DNA of 64,000 bases from JAKFDI01 sp044508835 (GCA_044508835.1 JBIQHD010000025.1:8738-72737); one strand, 5' to 3'. Counted from the stretch's first letter, positions 38,223 to 47,451 are shown. Notes: generated from the letters alone by a model not told the origin. A program made the numbers and translations.

Positions 38223-40981
38223 GCGCCGCTGCCCCCGAGGGTTTCCGCACGCCGGCGGACGCGGACGCGCTGTCGTCCGGCCACCGCTGGCTGCGCGCGG
38301 CGATGTACGGCATCGTCGCCGTGATCGGCGTGGCGATGGGCTGGCAGATCTGGGACGCGCAGCGCAAGGAAGAGGCGCGCGGCGCCGACCGCGACATCCT
38401 CAACCTGGTGGCGCGCCAGCGCATGCTGAGCCAGCGCATCGTCCACCTGGCCACGCAGTCGGCCCTGGAGCCGGCGCGCGCGGCGCCGCTGCTGGTCGAA
38501 CTGCACGAGGCGCTGCAGCGCCTGCGCCGCGACGCCGACGACATCGACCGCCGCATGGCGGTGCCCGGCTTCGAGCCCGGCGCCTGGGGCGTGGCCGAGC
38601 CGATGCGCCGCACCGCGCAGTCCCGCGACTCGCTGTACCGGCATGCCACCGAGGCGCTGGCCGCGCCGGCGGGCGAGGCGCCGGCGCGCCTGATCGCGCT
38701 GCACGCCGACGCGGAGACCTTCCTGGGCGAGGTCGAGACGCTGATCGCCGCGCTCATCGCCACCGCCGGCGAGCGCAGCGAGGCGGCCGCCGAGGAGAAC
38801 CGCCGCTGGGCGCTGCTGTCGCTCGCGCTGCTCGCCTTCCTGAGCGCGGCCGTGATGGAGCCGATGATGCGCACCGTGCGCCGCCAGCACCTGCGGCTGC
38901 AGCAGCAGGCGGCGCAGACGCGCTTCCTCGCGCTCGCCGCCGAGCACACCGGCAACGCGGTGGTGTTCACCGACGCCCGGCACCGCATCGTCTGGGTCAA
39001 CGAGGGCTTCGAGCGGCTGCACGGCCACGCCGCGGCCGACGCGCTCGGCCACGAGCCGCAGGTGCTGCTCGGCATCGGCGGGCACGAGCGCATCGAGGCC
39101 GCGGTGGCCGGCGGCCGGCCGCTGCGCATCGATGCGCGCACCCGCGCCCGCGACGGCGGCATGCACTGGATCGACCTCGACCTGCAGCCCCTGCGCGACG
39201 AACGGGGCGCGCTGGCCGGCTTCGTCGAGGTGCACGCGGACATCACCGAGCTGGTCGCGCAGCGCGAGCGCATGAGCGTGCTGATCGAGGCCATGCCGGC
39301 CGGCCTGCTGGTTCGCGACGCCGCCGGGCGCGCCATCCAGGTCAACAGCGCGGCCTGCCGCATCCTCGGGCTGAGCGCGCCGCAGCTGCGCGGCGAGGCG
39401 CCGCTGCCCGCCGACTGGCGCCTGGAGCGCGAGGACGGCAGCGAGCGCCCGGCGGACGAGCACCCCAGCATGCTCACGCTGCGCACCGGCGTGCCGGTGG
39501 AAGGCGAGATGTTCGCCGTGCGCACGGGCAAGGGCCCGCGGCGCTGGGCCTCGGTAACCACGCAGCCGCTGCACGACGGCGACGGCCGCGTGACCGGCGT
39601 CATCGCCTGCTACATCGACCTGACGGCGCAGCGGCAGCAGGAGGCCGACATGCGCCTCATGATCGACGGCGCCAGCGTGGGCACCTGGGACCTCGACCTC
39701 GCGACCGGCGAGGTGGAGTACAGCGGCCACATCGCCCGCATGCTCGGCTACGACGGCGGCGCGGTGCGCGTGGACGACGAGGGCTGGAAGGCCATGGTGC
39801 ACCCCGGCGACCACGACGTGGTGAAGGCGGCGCGCAAGCGCCACCTCGCCGACCCGTCGCAGGTCTACCGGGTGGAGCGGCGCATGCGCCACCGCGACGG
39901 CCGCTGGCTGTGGGTGCTGTCCGCCGGCACGGTGGTCGAGCGCGACGCGCACGGGCGCGGGCTGCGCATGCGCGGCATCCACATCGACATCGACCGCGCC
40001 AAGCGCGCCGAGGCCGACGCCGCGCAGGCGCGCGACCAGGCGGAGCTGGCGCTGGCCGAGCTGAAGGCCTACCAGGAAGCGCTGTTCAAGCACGCCATCG
40101 TGGCGATCACCGACCCGCGCGGGCGCATCCTGCAGGTCAACGACGGCTTCTGCCGCATCAGCCAGTACACGCGGGAAGAGCTCGTCGGCAACACCCACGC
40201 CGTCGTCAACTCGGGCCACCACCCGAAGAAGTTCTGGGTCGACATGTGGCGCACCATCGCCAGCGGCCGCAGCTGGCAGGGCGAGGTGTGCAACCGCGCC
40301 AAGGACGGCTCGCTCTACTGGGTGGACACGACCATCGCGCCCGTGACCGACGCGCGCGGGCGCATCGTCGAGTACTTCGCCATCCGCACCGAGAGCACGC
40401 AGCGCAAGCGGATCGAGCGCGAGCTGCGCAGCGCGGCCCTCACCGACAGCCTGACGCAGCTGGCCAACCGCGCCGCCGTCCTGCAGGCGCTGCACGACGC
40501 CATCCGCCGCGCCGAGGCATCGCCCGAGCACCACTTCGCGCTGCTCTACATGGACTTCGACCGCTTCAAGCAGATCAACGACAACCTCGGCCACGACGCC
40601 GGCGACGAGCTGCTGCGGCAGATCGCGCAGCGCCTGCGCTCGGCGCTGCGCGGGCGCGACACGCTCGCGCGCGAGTCTGACGGCGGCCACACCGCCGCGC
40701 GCATGGGCGGCGACGAGTTCGTGGTGCTGCTCGACGGCATCCAGACCTGCGCCGGCGCGCAGGCCGTGGCCGAACGGCTGCTGAACGTGCTGTCGCGCAG
40801 CTACTCGATCGGCGGACACGAGCTGTGCTCCAGCGTCAGCATCGGCATCGTCTGCAGCGCCGCGCGCCTGCGCGATGCCGACGGCATGCTCAAGGACGCC
40901 GACACCGCCATGTACGAAGCCAAGCGCCGCGGACGCGGCCGCTACGTGATCTTCGATCCGGGGCTGCAGCCGACCACCTGA
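38219..40981 (+). CDS. PilJ-N sensor, multi-PAS diguanylate cyclase
   Basis: A 920-aa membrane protein. TM1 is near residues 27-43. The periplasmic part has ARQRMLSQRIVHLATQ, the PilJ-type N-terminal sensor found in NarX and PilJ. TM2 is near 200-216. Four PAS modules follow (ending in ADITELV, YIDLTAQ, IDIDRAKR and TESTQRKR). The GGDEF domain is intact (ARMGGDEFVVLL), with a preceding RGRD I-site in a longer insertion. No EAL. Coupled by ATGA to the GGDEF-EAL gene, it ends the che operon. A likely role is c-di-GMP synthesis in response to an anion or redox ligand, which is inference. Confidence 0.94.
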   Translation: MSAAAPEGFRTPADADALSSGHRWLRAAMYGIVAVIGVAMGWQIWDAQRKEEARGADRDILNLVARQRMLSQRIVHLATQSALEPARAAPLLVELHEALQRLRRDADDIDRRMAVPGFEPGAWGVAEPMRRTAQSRDSLYRHATEALAAPAGEAPARLIALHADAETFLGEVETLIAALIATAGERSEAAAEENRRWALLSLALLAFLSAAVMEPMMRTVRRQHLRLQQQAAQTRFLALAAEHTGNAVVFTDARHRIVWVNEGFERLHGHAAADALGHEPQVLLGIGGHERIEAAVAGGRPLRIDARTRARDGGMHWIDLDLQPLRDERGALAGFVEVHADITELVAQRERMSVLIEAMPAGLLVRDAAGRAIQVNSAACRILGLSAPQLRGEAPLPADWRLEREDGSERPADEHPSMLTLRTGVPVEGEMFAVRTGKGPRRWASVTTQPLHDGDGRVTGVIACYIDLTAQRQQEADMRLMIDGASVGTWDLDLATGEVEYSGHIARMLGYDGGAVRVDDEGWKAMVHPGDHDVVKAARKRHLADPSQVYRVERRMRHRDGRWLWVLSAGTVVERDAHGRGLRMRGIHIDIDRAKRAEADAAQARDQAELALAELKAYQEALFKHAIVAITDPRGRILQVNDGFCRISQYTREELVGNTHAVVNSGHHPKKFWVDMWRTIASGRSWQGEVCNRAKDGSLYWVDTTIAPVTDARGRIVEYFAIRTESTQRKRIERELRSAALTDSLTQLANRAAVLQALHDAIRRAEASPEHHFALLYMDFDRFKQINDNLGHDAGDELLRQIAQRLRSALRGRDTLARESDGGHTAARMGGDEFVVLLDGIQTCAGAQAVAERLLNVLSRSYSIGGHELCSSVSIGIVCSAARLRDADGMLKDADTAMYEAKRRGRGRYVIFDPGLQPTT

Positions 40982-41025
40982 ACAGCGATGCCCGGCGCGC
41001 CGGCCGCACGGTGCCGCGCATCACG

Positions 41026-41042
41026 AAGTTCGCTTCGAACTT
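41026..41042. terminator. Hairpin between converging genes, weak terminator candidate
   Basis: AAGTTCG-CTT-CGAACTT forms a perfect 7-bp stem in the 125-nt gap between the converging GGDEF and LysR genes. There is no T-tract on either strand, so intrinsic termination is not assured. Confidence 0.3.
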
Positions 41043-41106
41043 GACCTGCACAAACTCCAGGCCCCGCTCTCCGTCTGCCTGGGAATACCGCGCGAAATCG
41101 CAACGC

Positions 41107-42072
41107 TCATTTCGCATCGGCTTTCCTGCGCGGCACTGCCTTCCTGGAAGCGTGCCCAGCCCGAGTCGTGGCCGGACTGGCCTTGCTGTGGCGAAGTGCG
41201 TCGACGACCAGCGCAAACGCCGGCGAAGGCTGCCGCCGGCTCGGGTAGTAGAGGTGATAGCCCGCGAACGGCGGGCACCAATCCTCCAGCACCCGCACGA
41301 GACGCCCTGCCCCGATGTGCACCGTCACCTCGTCCTCGGGCAGCAGCGTGACCCCCAGGCCCGCCAGCGCCGCATCCACCTGGGGCTGCGTGGTGTTGAA
41401 GATCAGCTGCCCGTCCACGCGCACGTTCAGCTTGCGCCCCTTGCGCTCGAAATCCCACACATAGAGCCCGCCGGACGTGGGCATGCGCTGGTTGATGCAG
41501 TTGTGCGCCACGAGGTCATGGGGCGTCCTGGGCGCGGGGTGGCCCGCCAGGTACGCGGGTGACGCCACCACCGCCATGCGCAGCGGCGGGCCGATGGGGA
41601 TCGCGATCATGTCCTTGTCGATCGTGCTGCCCAGGCGCACGCCCGCATCGAAGCGGTCGGCCACGATGTCGCGCAATCCGTAGTTCACGTCGAACTCCAG
41701 GCTGATGTCCGGATATTCACGCAGCAGCGGCGCGAGCCCGGGCAGAAGGATGGTGTGCAGCACGTTGTCGCCGCACGTGATGCGCACCGTGCCCGAGGGC
41801 TTGTCGCGCAGTTCGGTCAGCGCGTCCAGCTCGGCCTCGATCTCGTCGAACCGATGGCCGATGGCATGCAGCAGGCGCTCGCCCGCCGCGGTGGGCGAGA
41901 CGCTGCGCGTGGTGCGGGTCAGCAGCCGGATCCGAAGCCTCGCCTCCAGGCCGCTGATCGCCTGGCTCAACGCGGACTGCGTCACCCCGAGCAAAGCGGC
42001 GGCGCGCGTGAAGCTGCCCTCGCGCGCGATGGTGACGAAGGACAGAAGATCGTCGAGGTTGCGCCGGGCCAT
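41107..42072 (-). CDS. LysR-family transcriptional regulator
   Basis: A 321-aa LysR-type regulator. The N-terminal HTH is seen as LLSFVTIAREGSFTRAAALLGVTQSALSQAIS. The co-inducer domain follows (GTVRITCGDNVLHTIL through LVAHNCINQR). The C-terminus is a basic tail (ASRKAVPRRKADAK). The ATG at 42072, with GGAGG about 7 nt upstream, is preferred over the one at 42102. It is divergent from the cyclophilin-like, alpha/beta hydrolase and MFS genes and most likely controls them. The family (YafC/PgrR-type) often controls such hydrolase/MFS pairs. Confidence 0.93.
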   Translation of the reverse strand: MARRNLDDLLSFVTIAREGSFTRAAALLGVTQSALSQAISGLEARLRIRLLTRTTRSVSPTAAGERLLHAIGHRFDEIEAELDALTELRDKPSGTVRITCGDNVLHTILLPGLAPLLREYPDISLEFDVNYGLRDIVADRFDAGVRLGSTIDKDMIAIPIGPPLRMAVVASPAYLAGHPAPRTPHDLVAHNCINQRMPTSGGLYVWDFERKGRKLNVRVDGQLIFNTTQPQVDAALAGLGVTLLPEDEVTVHIGAGRLVRVLEDWCPPFAGYHLYYPSRRQPSPAFALVVDALRHSKASPATTRAGHASRKAVPRRKADAK

Positions 42073-42103
42073 GGCCGAGCCTCCAAGGGAGTCCGGGAAC
42101 ACT

Positions 42104-42142
42104 GATTAGTGAATCTTATAGGGTCTTTAAGCATTCATTAGC
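42104..42142. promoter_or_regulatory. LysR-type divergent control region
   Basis: In the 106-nt divergent gap, GATTAGTGAATC (42104-42115) and GCATTCATTAGC (42131-42142) form an imperfect inverted repeat in an AT-rich stretch. The spacing suits a LysR-type tetramer between divergent promoters. The exact promoter elements are not assigned. Confidence 0.5.
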
Positions 42143-42178
42143 TAGTCAGGGCAGCCTCCAGCGGGAATCATTCGAGGC

Positions 42179-42682
42179 ATGGAAAAGCCTGTCCTCACGA
42201 CGATGCGCCAGTCGCGGCGTGCAGCGCTGGCGCTGCTGGCCGGCTCGGCCCTTGGGCCGGCAGCCTGCGGCCACGCGGTGGCGCAGCCGTCGCCCGGCGC
42301 TCCGTCCGGGGTCTCGAAGGAGCCCGTCATGAAGATTCGCCTGATCGTCGACGACCAAGTCGCCACCGCCACGCTGTACGACAACGCCACCGCCAGGGAT
42401 TTCGCATCGCTGCTGCCGCTGTCCTTGACGATGACCGACTACGACACCATCGAGCGTGTCTCCGACCTGCCGCGCAAGCTGTCCGCGCAGGGCGCGCCCG
42501 AGGGCATGGCGCCCGTGGCTGGCGAGCTGACCCACTACGCCCCCTGGGGCAACCTGGCGATCTTCATCAGGCCTCGTTCCTTCTCGCGCAGCCTGCTGCC
42601 GCTGGGCAAGGTCGACGAAGGCCTGTCCATCCTGTCCCAGCCCGGCCCGTACAGGGTGCGCATCGAGCGCATCGCGCCCTGA
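42179..42682 (+). CDS. Cyclophilin-like fold protein, exported
   Basis: A 167-aa protein. An N-terminal segment with SRRAALALLAGSALGPAACG is a signal peptide, possibly Tat-type or a lipoprotein signal, although the residues before the Cys do not fit the lipobox well. The domain starts at MKIRLIVDDQVATATLYDNATARDF and ends RVRIERIAP, the cyclophilin_like (DUF3830/PF18050-type) pattern in bacterial proteins with no proven peptidyl-prolyl isomerase activity. It is followed 42 nt later by the alpha/beta hydrolase. Alternative internal starts at 42203 and 42329 exist. Confidence 0.75.
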   Translation: MEKPVLTTMRQSRRAALALLAGSALGPAACGHAVAQPSPGAPSGVSKEPVMKIRLIVDDQVATATLYDNATARDFASLLPLSLTMTDYDTIERVSDLPRKLSAQGAPEGMAPVAGELTHYAPWGNLAIFIRPRSFSRSLLPLGKVDEGLSILSQPGPYRVRIERIAP

Positions 42683-42724
42683 ACGGCCCCCGTGGCGACC
42701 ACCCCCGTGAAAGAAGCACCCATC

Positions 42725-43840
42725 ATGACCAAGACCATCGAGATGAACAGCGGCATCGCCACGCCGGATGTCGCCAGCACAGGCCGCCGCAGCTTGCTGA
42801 AGATGACCGCCACCGGAATCGCCGCCGCGGGCGTCGGCGCCATCGCCGCCGGCCCGGCGATGGCGCAGCCGGCCGTGAAGCTCACCGACAAGTGGGACAA
42901 GACCTTCCGCAAGAGCGACAAGGTCGACCATCGAAAAGTCACCTTCAGGAACCGCTACGGCATCACGCTCGCCGGCGACCTGTACCAGCCCAGGAACGCC
43001 AGCGGCAAGCTCGCGGCGCTTGCCGTGGGCGGCCCGTTCGGCGCGGTGAAGGAACAGTCCTCGGGTCTCTACGCACAGACGATGGCCGAGCGCGGATTCG
43101 TGACGCTGGCCTTCGACGGCTCCTACACCGGGGAAAGCGGCGGCGAGCCGCGCAACGTGGCCTCGCCGGACATCAACACCGAGGATTTCATGGCGGCGGT
43201 GGATTTCATCGGCCTGCTGCCCTCTGTGGATCGCGAGCGCATCGGCGTCATCGGCATCTGCGGCTGGGGCGGCATGGCGCTGAACGCCGTGGCAGCCGAC
43301 AAGCGCGTCAAGGCCGTCGTCGCCAGCACCATGTACGACATGACCCGCGTCATGTCCAAGGGCTACAACGACAGCGTGACCCCCGAGCAACGCGCGCAGG
43401 CGCTGGAGCACCTGAGCCGGCAGCGCTGGCAAGACGCCGCGAACGGGAAGCCGGCCTACCAGCCGGCCTACAACAAGCTCGAGGGCGGCGAGGCACGGTT
43501 CCTAGTCGACTACGCCGACTACTACATGACGCCGCGCGGCTACCACCCGCGGGCGGTCAACTCCGGCAATGCCTGGACGGTCACCACGCCGCTGTCGTTC
43601 ATGAACATGCCGATCCTGGCCTACATCCACGAGATTTCGCCGCGCCCCCTCCTGTTCGTGCACGGGGAAAACGCCCACTCGCGCTACTTCGCCGAAACCG
43701 CCTATGCGGCCGCCGCGCAGCCGAAGGAACTCCTGATCGTCGAGGGCGCCAGCCACGTCGATCTGTATGACCGCGTGGACAAGATCCCCTTCGACGCGAT
43801 GACCGCGTTCTTCCGGAAGAACCTCGCGCCCTCGGCGTGA
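42725..43840 (+). CDS. Exported alpha/beta hydrolase with cysteine nucleophile motif
   Basis: A 371-aa hydrolase, YcjY/DUF1100-like. TGRRSLLKM before a hydrophobic stretch and AMA is a Tat-type signal peptide. The nucleophile elbow reads GICGWGG, so Cys replaces the usual Ser of GxSxG. The His is in VEGASHVDLYD and an acid is near PLLFVHGENAH. In dienelactone hydrolases a Cys nucleophile is catalytic, which supports activity here. It is the second gene of a LysR-controlled cluster. I use the ATG at 42725, since the upstream frame is not conserved. Confidence 0.85.
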   Translation: MTKTIEMNSGIATPDVASTGRRSLLKMTATGIAAAGVGAIAAGPAMAQPAVKLTDKWDKTFRKSDKVDHRKVTFRNRYGITLAGDLYQPRNASGKLAALAVGGPFGAVKEQSSGLYAQTMAERGFVTLAFDGSYTGESGGEPRNVASPDINTEDFMAAVDFIGLLPSVDRERIGVIGICGWGGMALNAVAADKRVKAVVASTMYDMTRVMSKGYNDSVTPEQRAQALEHLSRQRWQDAANGKPAYQPAYNKLEGGEARFLVDYADYYMTPRGYHPRAVNSGNAWTVTTPLSFMNMPILAYIHEISPRPLLFVHGENAHSRYFAETAYAAAAQPKELLIVEGASHVDLYDRVDKIPFDAMTAFFRKNLAPSA

Positions 43841-43937
43841 AGCCACCGGGGCGCCAACCGCCCGTTCGCCTCCCCGACCGCGCATGTCCCAGCGGACGCC
43901 GCGGCGCCTCCTATCGGGCGATGGAAGAAAGCATTCC

Positions 43938-45170
43938 ATGACCGCCACTCTCATCGACGCCAGCAAGGGCGGCACCGATCCCCTGCGCGAGCCCCAGGAA
44001 CGACCGGCCGCCTGGGGCGGTGTGTTCGCCATGTCGGTCTGCGCCTTCGCGTTGATCGCCTCGGAGTTCCTGCCCGTCAGCCTGCTGACGCCGATGGCGA
44101 GGGCCCTGCATGTCACCGAAGGCATGGCCGGCCAGGGCATTGCCATCTCGGGCGCCTTCGCCGTGCTCACGAGCCTGTTCATCTCGGCGCTGGCCGGGAA
44201 TTCAAACCGCAAGACGCTGCTGCTGGGGCTGACGGCAGCGATGGGCATCTCCGGCGCCATCGTCGCGCTGGCACCGAACTACTCCACCTACATGCTGGGC
44301 CGCGCCCTGATCGGCGTGGTCGTCGGCGGCTTCTGGTCCCTGTCGGCGGCGACCGCGATTCGGCTGGTGCCGGCGCGCGACGTGCCACGGGCTCTTGCCA
44401 TCGTCAACGGCGGCAATGCGCTGGCCACGGTGGTGGCCGCCCCGATGGGCGCTTACCTGGGCACCGTCATCGGCTGGCGCGGTGCGTTCCTGTGCCTGGT
44501 GCCGGTGTCGCTGATCGCGCTGGCCTGGCAGTGGAAGACGCTGCCCTCGATGCCGGCCGCCGCACGCTCCCCCGGCATCGGCAACGTGTTCAAGGTGTTC
44601 ACCCTGCTCAAGCATTCGGGCGTTGCCGTGGGCATGCTGGCCAGCAGCCTTCTGTTCATGGGGCAGTTCGGGCTGTTCACCTATGTGCGCCCCTTCCTGG
44701 AAACCGTCACGAACGTGCATGGCGCGACGATTTCGCTCTTCCTGCTCGTGCTTGGCGCAGCCGGCTTCATCGGCACGGTGCTCATCGGCCGCGTCCTGCA
44801 ACGCAACTTCTACCAGGCGCTGATCGCCATCCCGGTGCTGATGGCGGCCACCGCCCTGGCCCTGATCGCCTTCGGCGCCTCGGTCGTCATCGTCGTCGCG
44901 CTGCTCGCGCTGTGGGGCCTGGCCGGCACCTCGGCGCCCGTGGGCTGGTGGGCCTGGATCGCCAAGGTGTTCCCCAAGGATGCCGAGGCCGGCGGCGGGC
45001 TGTTCGTGGCCGTGGTCCAGATGTCCATCGCGCTGGGCTCCACCCTGGGCGGCCTGCTGTTCGACCACGGCGGCTACCGAAGCACCTTCGTCATGAGCGC
45101 CGTGCTGCTGGCAGCCTGCGCCATGCTGACGGTCATGACCGCGCGCAGCACGCCGGCGCACGGTGCCTGA
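43938..45170 (+). CDS. MFS exporter (AraJ/DHA1-like)
   Basis: A 410-aa major facilitator with about 12 hydrophobic helices. GAVVALAPNYSTYMLGRALIGVVVGGFWSLSAATAIRLVP is the loop 2/3 to TM5 region typical of the DHA1 drug/sugar efflux branch. A short soluble N-terminus of 25 residues precedes TM1. The ATG at 43938 follows GGAAGAAAG. It is the third gene of the LysR-controlled cluster. It could export a product or toxic substrate of the hydrolase. No substrate is identified. Confidence 0.92.
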   Translation: MTATLIDASKGGTDPLREPQERPAAWGGVFAMSVCAFALIASEFLPVSLLTPMARALHVTEGMAGQGIAISGAFAVLTSLFISALAGNSNRKTLLLGLTAAMGISGAIVALAPNYSTYMLGRALIGVVVGGFWSLSAATAIRLVPARDVPRALAIVNGGNALATVVAAPMGAYLGTVIGWRGAFLCLVPVSLIALAWQWKTLPSMPAAARSPGIGNVFKVFTLLKHSGVAVGMLASSLLFMGQFGLFTYVRPFLETVTNVHGATISLFLLVLGAAGFIGTVLIGRVLQRNFYQALIAIPVLMAATALALIAFGASVVIVVALLALWGLAGTSAPVGWWAWIAKVFPKDAEAGGGLFVAVVQMSIALGSTLGGLLFDHGGYRSTFVMSAVLLAACAMLTVMTARSTPAHGA

Positions 45171-45338
45171 CCGATCCCGGTCATCCGGTAGCGCTGACCC
45201 ATCGGCATACGCCTCCATATCGCCGCCATAGCACGCACCTATCGCGACAGGAACATGGGTTGCCCGATGGTTCCGCCGCGGGCTCGCTCGCCCGCGGTGC
45301 CATGCCACCGAAGCGCCAGGCGCCCAAGGAGGAGACGA

Positions 45339-46742
45339 ATGCCCATCCAGCCAACCACCGCGGGCGGCCTCGCGGCCGGGCTCGGCCTCGCGGCCGCCGC
45401 CTGGGTCCAGGCGGCCGATCCGCTGCCCTCGGACGCGACCTACCGGCCGCTTCCCACCCAGCCCTTCTCGGCCGTCAAGGCCGCCGACGAAGCGCAGAAG
45501 GCCGCCGTCATGGCGCGCCAGTCGGCGCTGCTCGAGCAGCGCTACGACCTCGCCGACCGGCCCGTGCCGGGCGTCTTCATGTCGGGCGGGCGCAAGCCGG
45601 TGCAGGGCGGCGTGCGCGTCAAGCTGCCGGCCGGCGTCACCTGGGACATGCTGTCGCAGCTCAGCCCCGACGAGATCAGGCAGCGCGGCCTGCTGCCCGA
45701 AGGCTTCAAGCCGCTGCCGCACGTCAAGCAGCCGGCGGGCGGCCAGGTGTTCCCGTCCACGCAGATCGACGAGATCGCGCGGCAGGAGCAGCGCGACCTG
45801 CGCCGCTTCGACGTGGACTTCGACCTGCCCGACCACATCACGCCCGAATCGCCGGCGCCCATCTTCCTGACCACCCGCCCGGAACTCGGCGACGTCTCGC
45901 AGGGCCGGCTGCTGACGCTCGGAAATTTCTACGAACTGCTCAACGGCATCGTCACGCCGGTGCAGCTCGAAGGCATGCGGCTGCTGCTCACGCCGTTCCC
46001 GCAGGAGGAGTTCAACCTCACCGACGACCGCAAGGTCGCGTTGCCCAGCCGCGGCGTCGCCTGCATGGACTGCCACGCCAACTTCCACACCAACGCGGCC
46101 TTCCACCTCACGCCCGACGTGCGCCCGCAGGCCGCGCGCTTCCGCCTCGACAGCACCAGCCTGCGCGGGCTGTTCGACCAGCAGATCCACGGCTCCAAGC
46201 GCTCGCTGCGCTCGGTGGAGGACTTCACCGAATTCGAGCAGCGCACCGCCTACTTCAACGGCGACCACGTGAGCGCCACGCGCAAGGGCGCCAACCTGCC
46301 CGACCGCACCAACCAGGTCGCGATGATGGCGCAGATGCAGAACATCATCGACTTCCCGCCGGCGCCCAAGCTCGACCCCTTCGGCCGCCTCGACCCGGCC
46401 AGGGCCACGCGGCAGGAACTGGCCGGCGAGCGGCTGTTCTTCGGCAAGGCGCGCTGCGTGGAATGCCACGTGCCCACGAAGGCGTTCATGGACCAGCAGA
46501 TGCACGACCTGAAGCTGGAACGCTTCTACCGCACCGGCGTGGCCGTGAGCGACTTCGTGCCCATCCCCGACGGCCCGATCAAGACCTTCACGCTGCGCGG
46601 CATCAAGGACTCGCCGCCCTACCTGCACGACGGCCGCCTCATCACGCTGGCCGACACCGTGGAGTTCTTCAACCTGGTGATGGGGCTGAAGCTGACGCAG
46701 CAGGACAAGGAAGCCCTGACCGCCTACCTGATGACGCTCTGA
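45339..46742 (+). CDS. Di-haem c-type cytochrome / peroxidase-like protein
   Basis: A 467-aa periplasmic protein. A signal peptide (about residues 1-25, ending in VQA) has AAGGAGGAGA as a strong ribosome site upstream of the ATG at 45339. Two CxxCH haem sites occur, CMDCH near residue 244 and CVECH near 373. The C-terminal part has FTLRGIKDSPPYLHDGR and ADTVEFFN, the CCP/MauG signature. The N-terminal 230 residues are not a usual peroxidase domain. This is an unusual order for a bacterial cytochrome c peroxidase, where the first haem is normally near residue 50. It is 16 nt before the DUF4142 gene. Confidence 0.88.
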   Translation: MPIQPTTAGGLAAGLGLAAAAWVQAADPLPSDATYRPLPTQPFSAVKAADEAQKAAVMARQSALLEQRYDLADRPVPGVFMSGGRKPVQGGVRVKLPAGVTWDMLSQLSPDEIRQRGLLPEGFKPLPHVKQPAGGQVFPSTQIDEIARQEQRDLRRFDVDFDLPDHITPESPAPIFLTTRPELGDVSQGRLLTLGNFYELLNGIVTPVQLEGMRLLLTPFPQEEFNLTDDRKVALPSRGVACMDCHANFHTNAAFHLTPDVRPQAARFRLDSTSLRGLFDQQIHGSKRSLRSVEDFTEFEQRTAYFNGDHVSATRKGANLPDRTNQVAMMAQMQNIIDFPPAPKLDPFGRLDPARATRQELAGERLFFGKARCVECHVPTKAFMDQQMHDLKLERFYRTGVAVSDFVPIPDGPIKTFTLRGIKDSPPYLHDGRLITLADTVEFFNLVMGLKLTQQDKEALTAYLMTL

Positions 46743-46758
46743 CACCGAGGAGGTCGCG

Positions 46759-47343
46759 ATGACGCCGTTCACCCCGATGCCCGCGGCCATGCTGGCGGCC
46801 GCGCTCGTGCTCGCCGCCGCGCCGGCCCGGGCCCAGCTCGGCAACCCGGCCGGCACCACCCCGGCGAGCGCCGCGCCGGCGCCCTCGGCCGAGCCGAACT
46901 CGCAGGACCGGCTCTACGTCCGGCTCGTCGGCCAGGGCGGCCTGGCCGAGGTCGGCCTGGCCCGGCTCGCCGAAGGCCGCGCGGCACACGACGGCGTCAG
47001 GCACTTCGCGCGCCGCATGGACGAGGAGCACGGGCAAGGCAACGCCCAGCTCGCCGATGCGGCGCGGCAGGCCGGCCTCGAAGCGCCGTCGCGGCCCTCG
47101 GCCGACCAGGAGGCGATGCGCCAGCGGCTGCAAGCGCTCGACGGCCCGGCGTTCGACGCGGCCTATCTGGACGGCCAGATGGCCGAGCACCAGAAGACGG
47201 TGCAGCTGCTGCTGTGGGAGCTGAACAGCGGGCAGACGCCCTCGCTGCAGCGCCACGCCGCAGCCAGCCTGCCGGTCGTGCTCGACCACCTCGAACAGGT
47301 GCAGCAGTTGCGGGCGCAGTTGCTGGGGACGGGCGCCCGCTGA
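46759..47343 (+). CDS. DUF4142 family exported protein
   Basis: A 194-aa protein with a signal peptide (ends in APARA) and an all-alpha DUF4142 ferritin-like domain. YVRLVGQGGLAEVGLARLAEGRAAHDGVRHFARRMDEEHGQGN and AYLDGQMAEHQKTVQLLLWEL match the family. The His/Glu pattern suggests a four-helix bundle, but metal binding is not established. It forms an operon with the di-haem protein. Function unknown. Confidence 0.88.
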   Translation: MTPFTPMPAAMLAAALVLAAAPARAQLGNPAGTTPASAAPAPSAEPNSQDRLYVRLVGQGGLAEVGLARLAEGRAAHDGVRHFARRMDEEHGQGNAQLADAARQAGLEAPSRPSADQEAMRQRLQALDGPAFDAAYLDGQMAEHQKTVQLLLWELNSGQTPSLQRHAAASLPVVLDHLEQVQQLRAQLLGTGAR

Positions 47344-47373
47344 AGCGAAGCCGCGGGGGCGGCGACAGGCGCG

Positions 47374-47414
47374 GCCCAAACGAAAGGCCCCAAACGAAAG
47401 GCCCCAAACAAAAG
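47374..47414. repeat. Short tandem repeat (about three 14-nt units)
   Basis: GCCCCAAACGAAAG is repeated about three times. The third copy has one change and overlaps the T-tract side of the terminator at 47414. Confidence 0.75.
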
Positions 47415-47441
47415 GGCCAGCAGGCATCGGCCTGCTGGCCC
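47407..47441 (-). terminator. Strong intrinsic terminator of the former tRNA-Pro gene
   Basis: GGGCCAGCAGGC and GCCTGCTGGCCC form a perfect 12-bp stem with a 4-nt loop at 47414-47441. On the minus strand it is followed by TTTTGTTT, giving a full rho-independent terminator. It lies directly downstream of the tRNA-Pro fragment and fits the original tRNA transcription unit. Confidence 0.85.
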
Positions 47442-47451
47442 TCGTCTTCTA

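Noticed and set aside
1..47343. Insertion sequences or prophage in the backbone
   Set aside because: No transposase, terminal inverted repeats or phage structural genes are seen left of the tRNA fragment.
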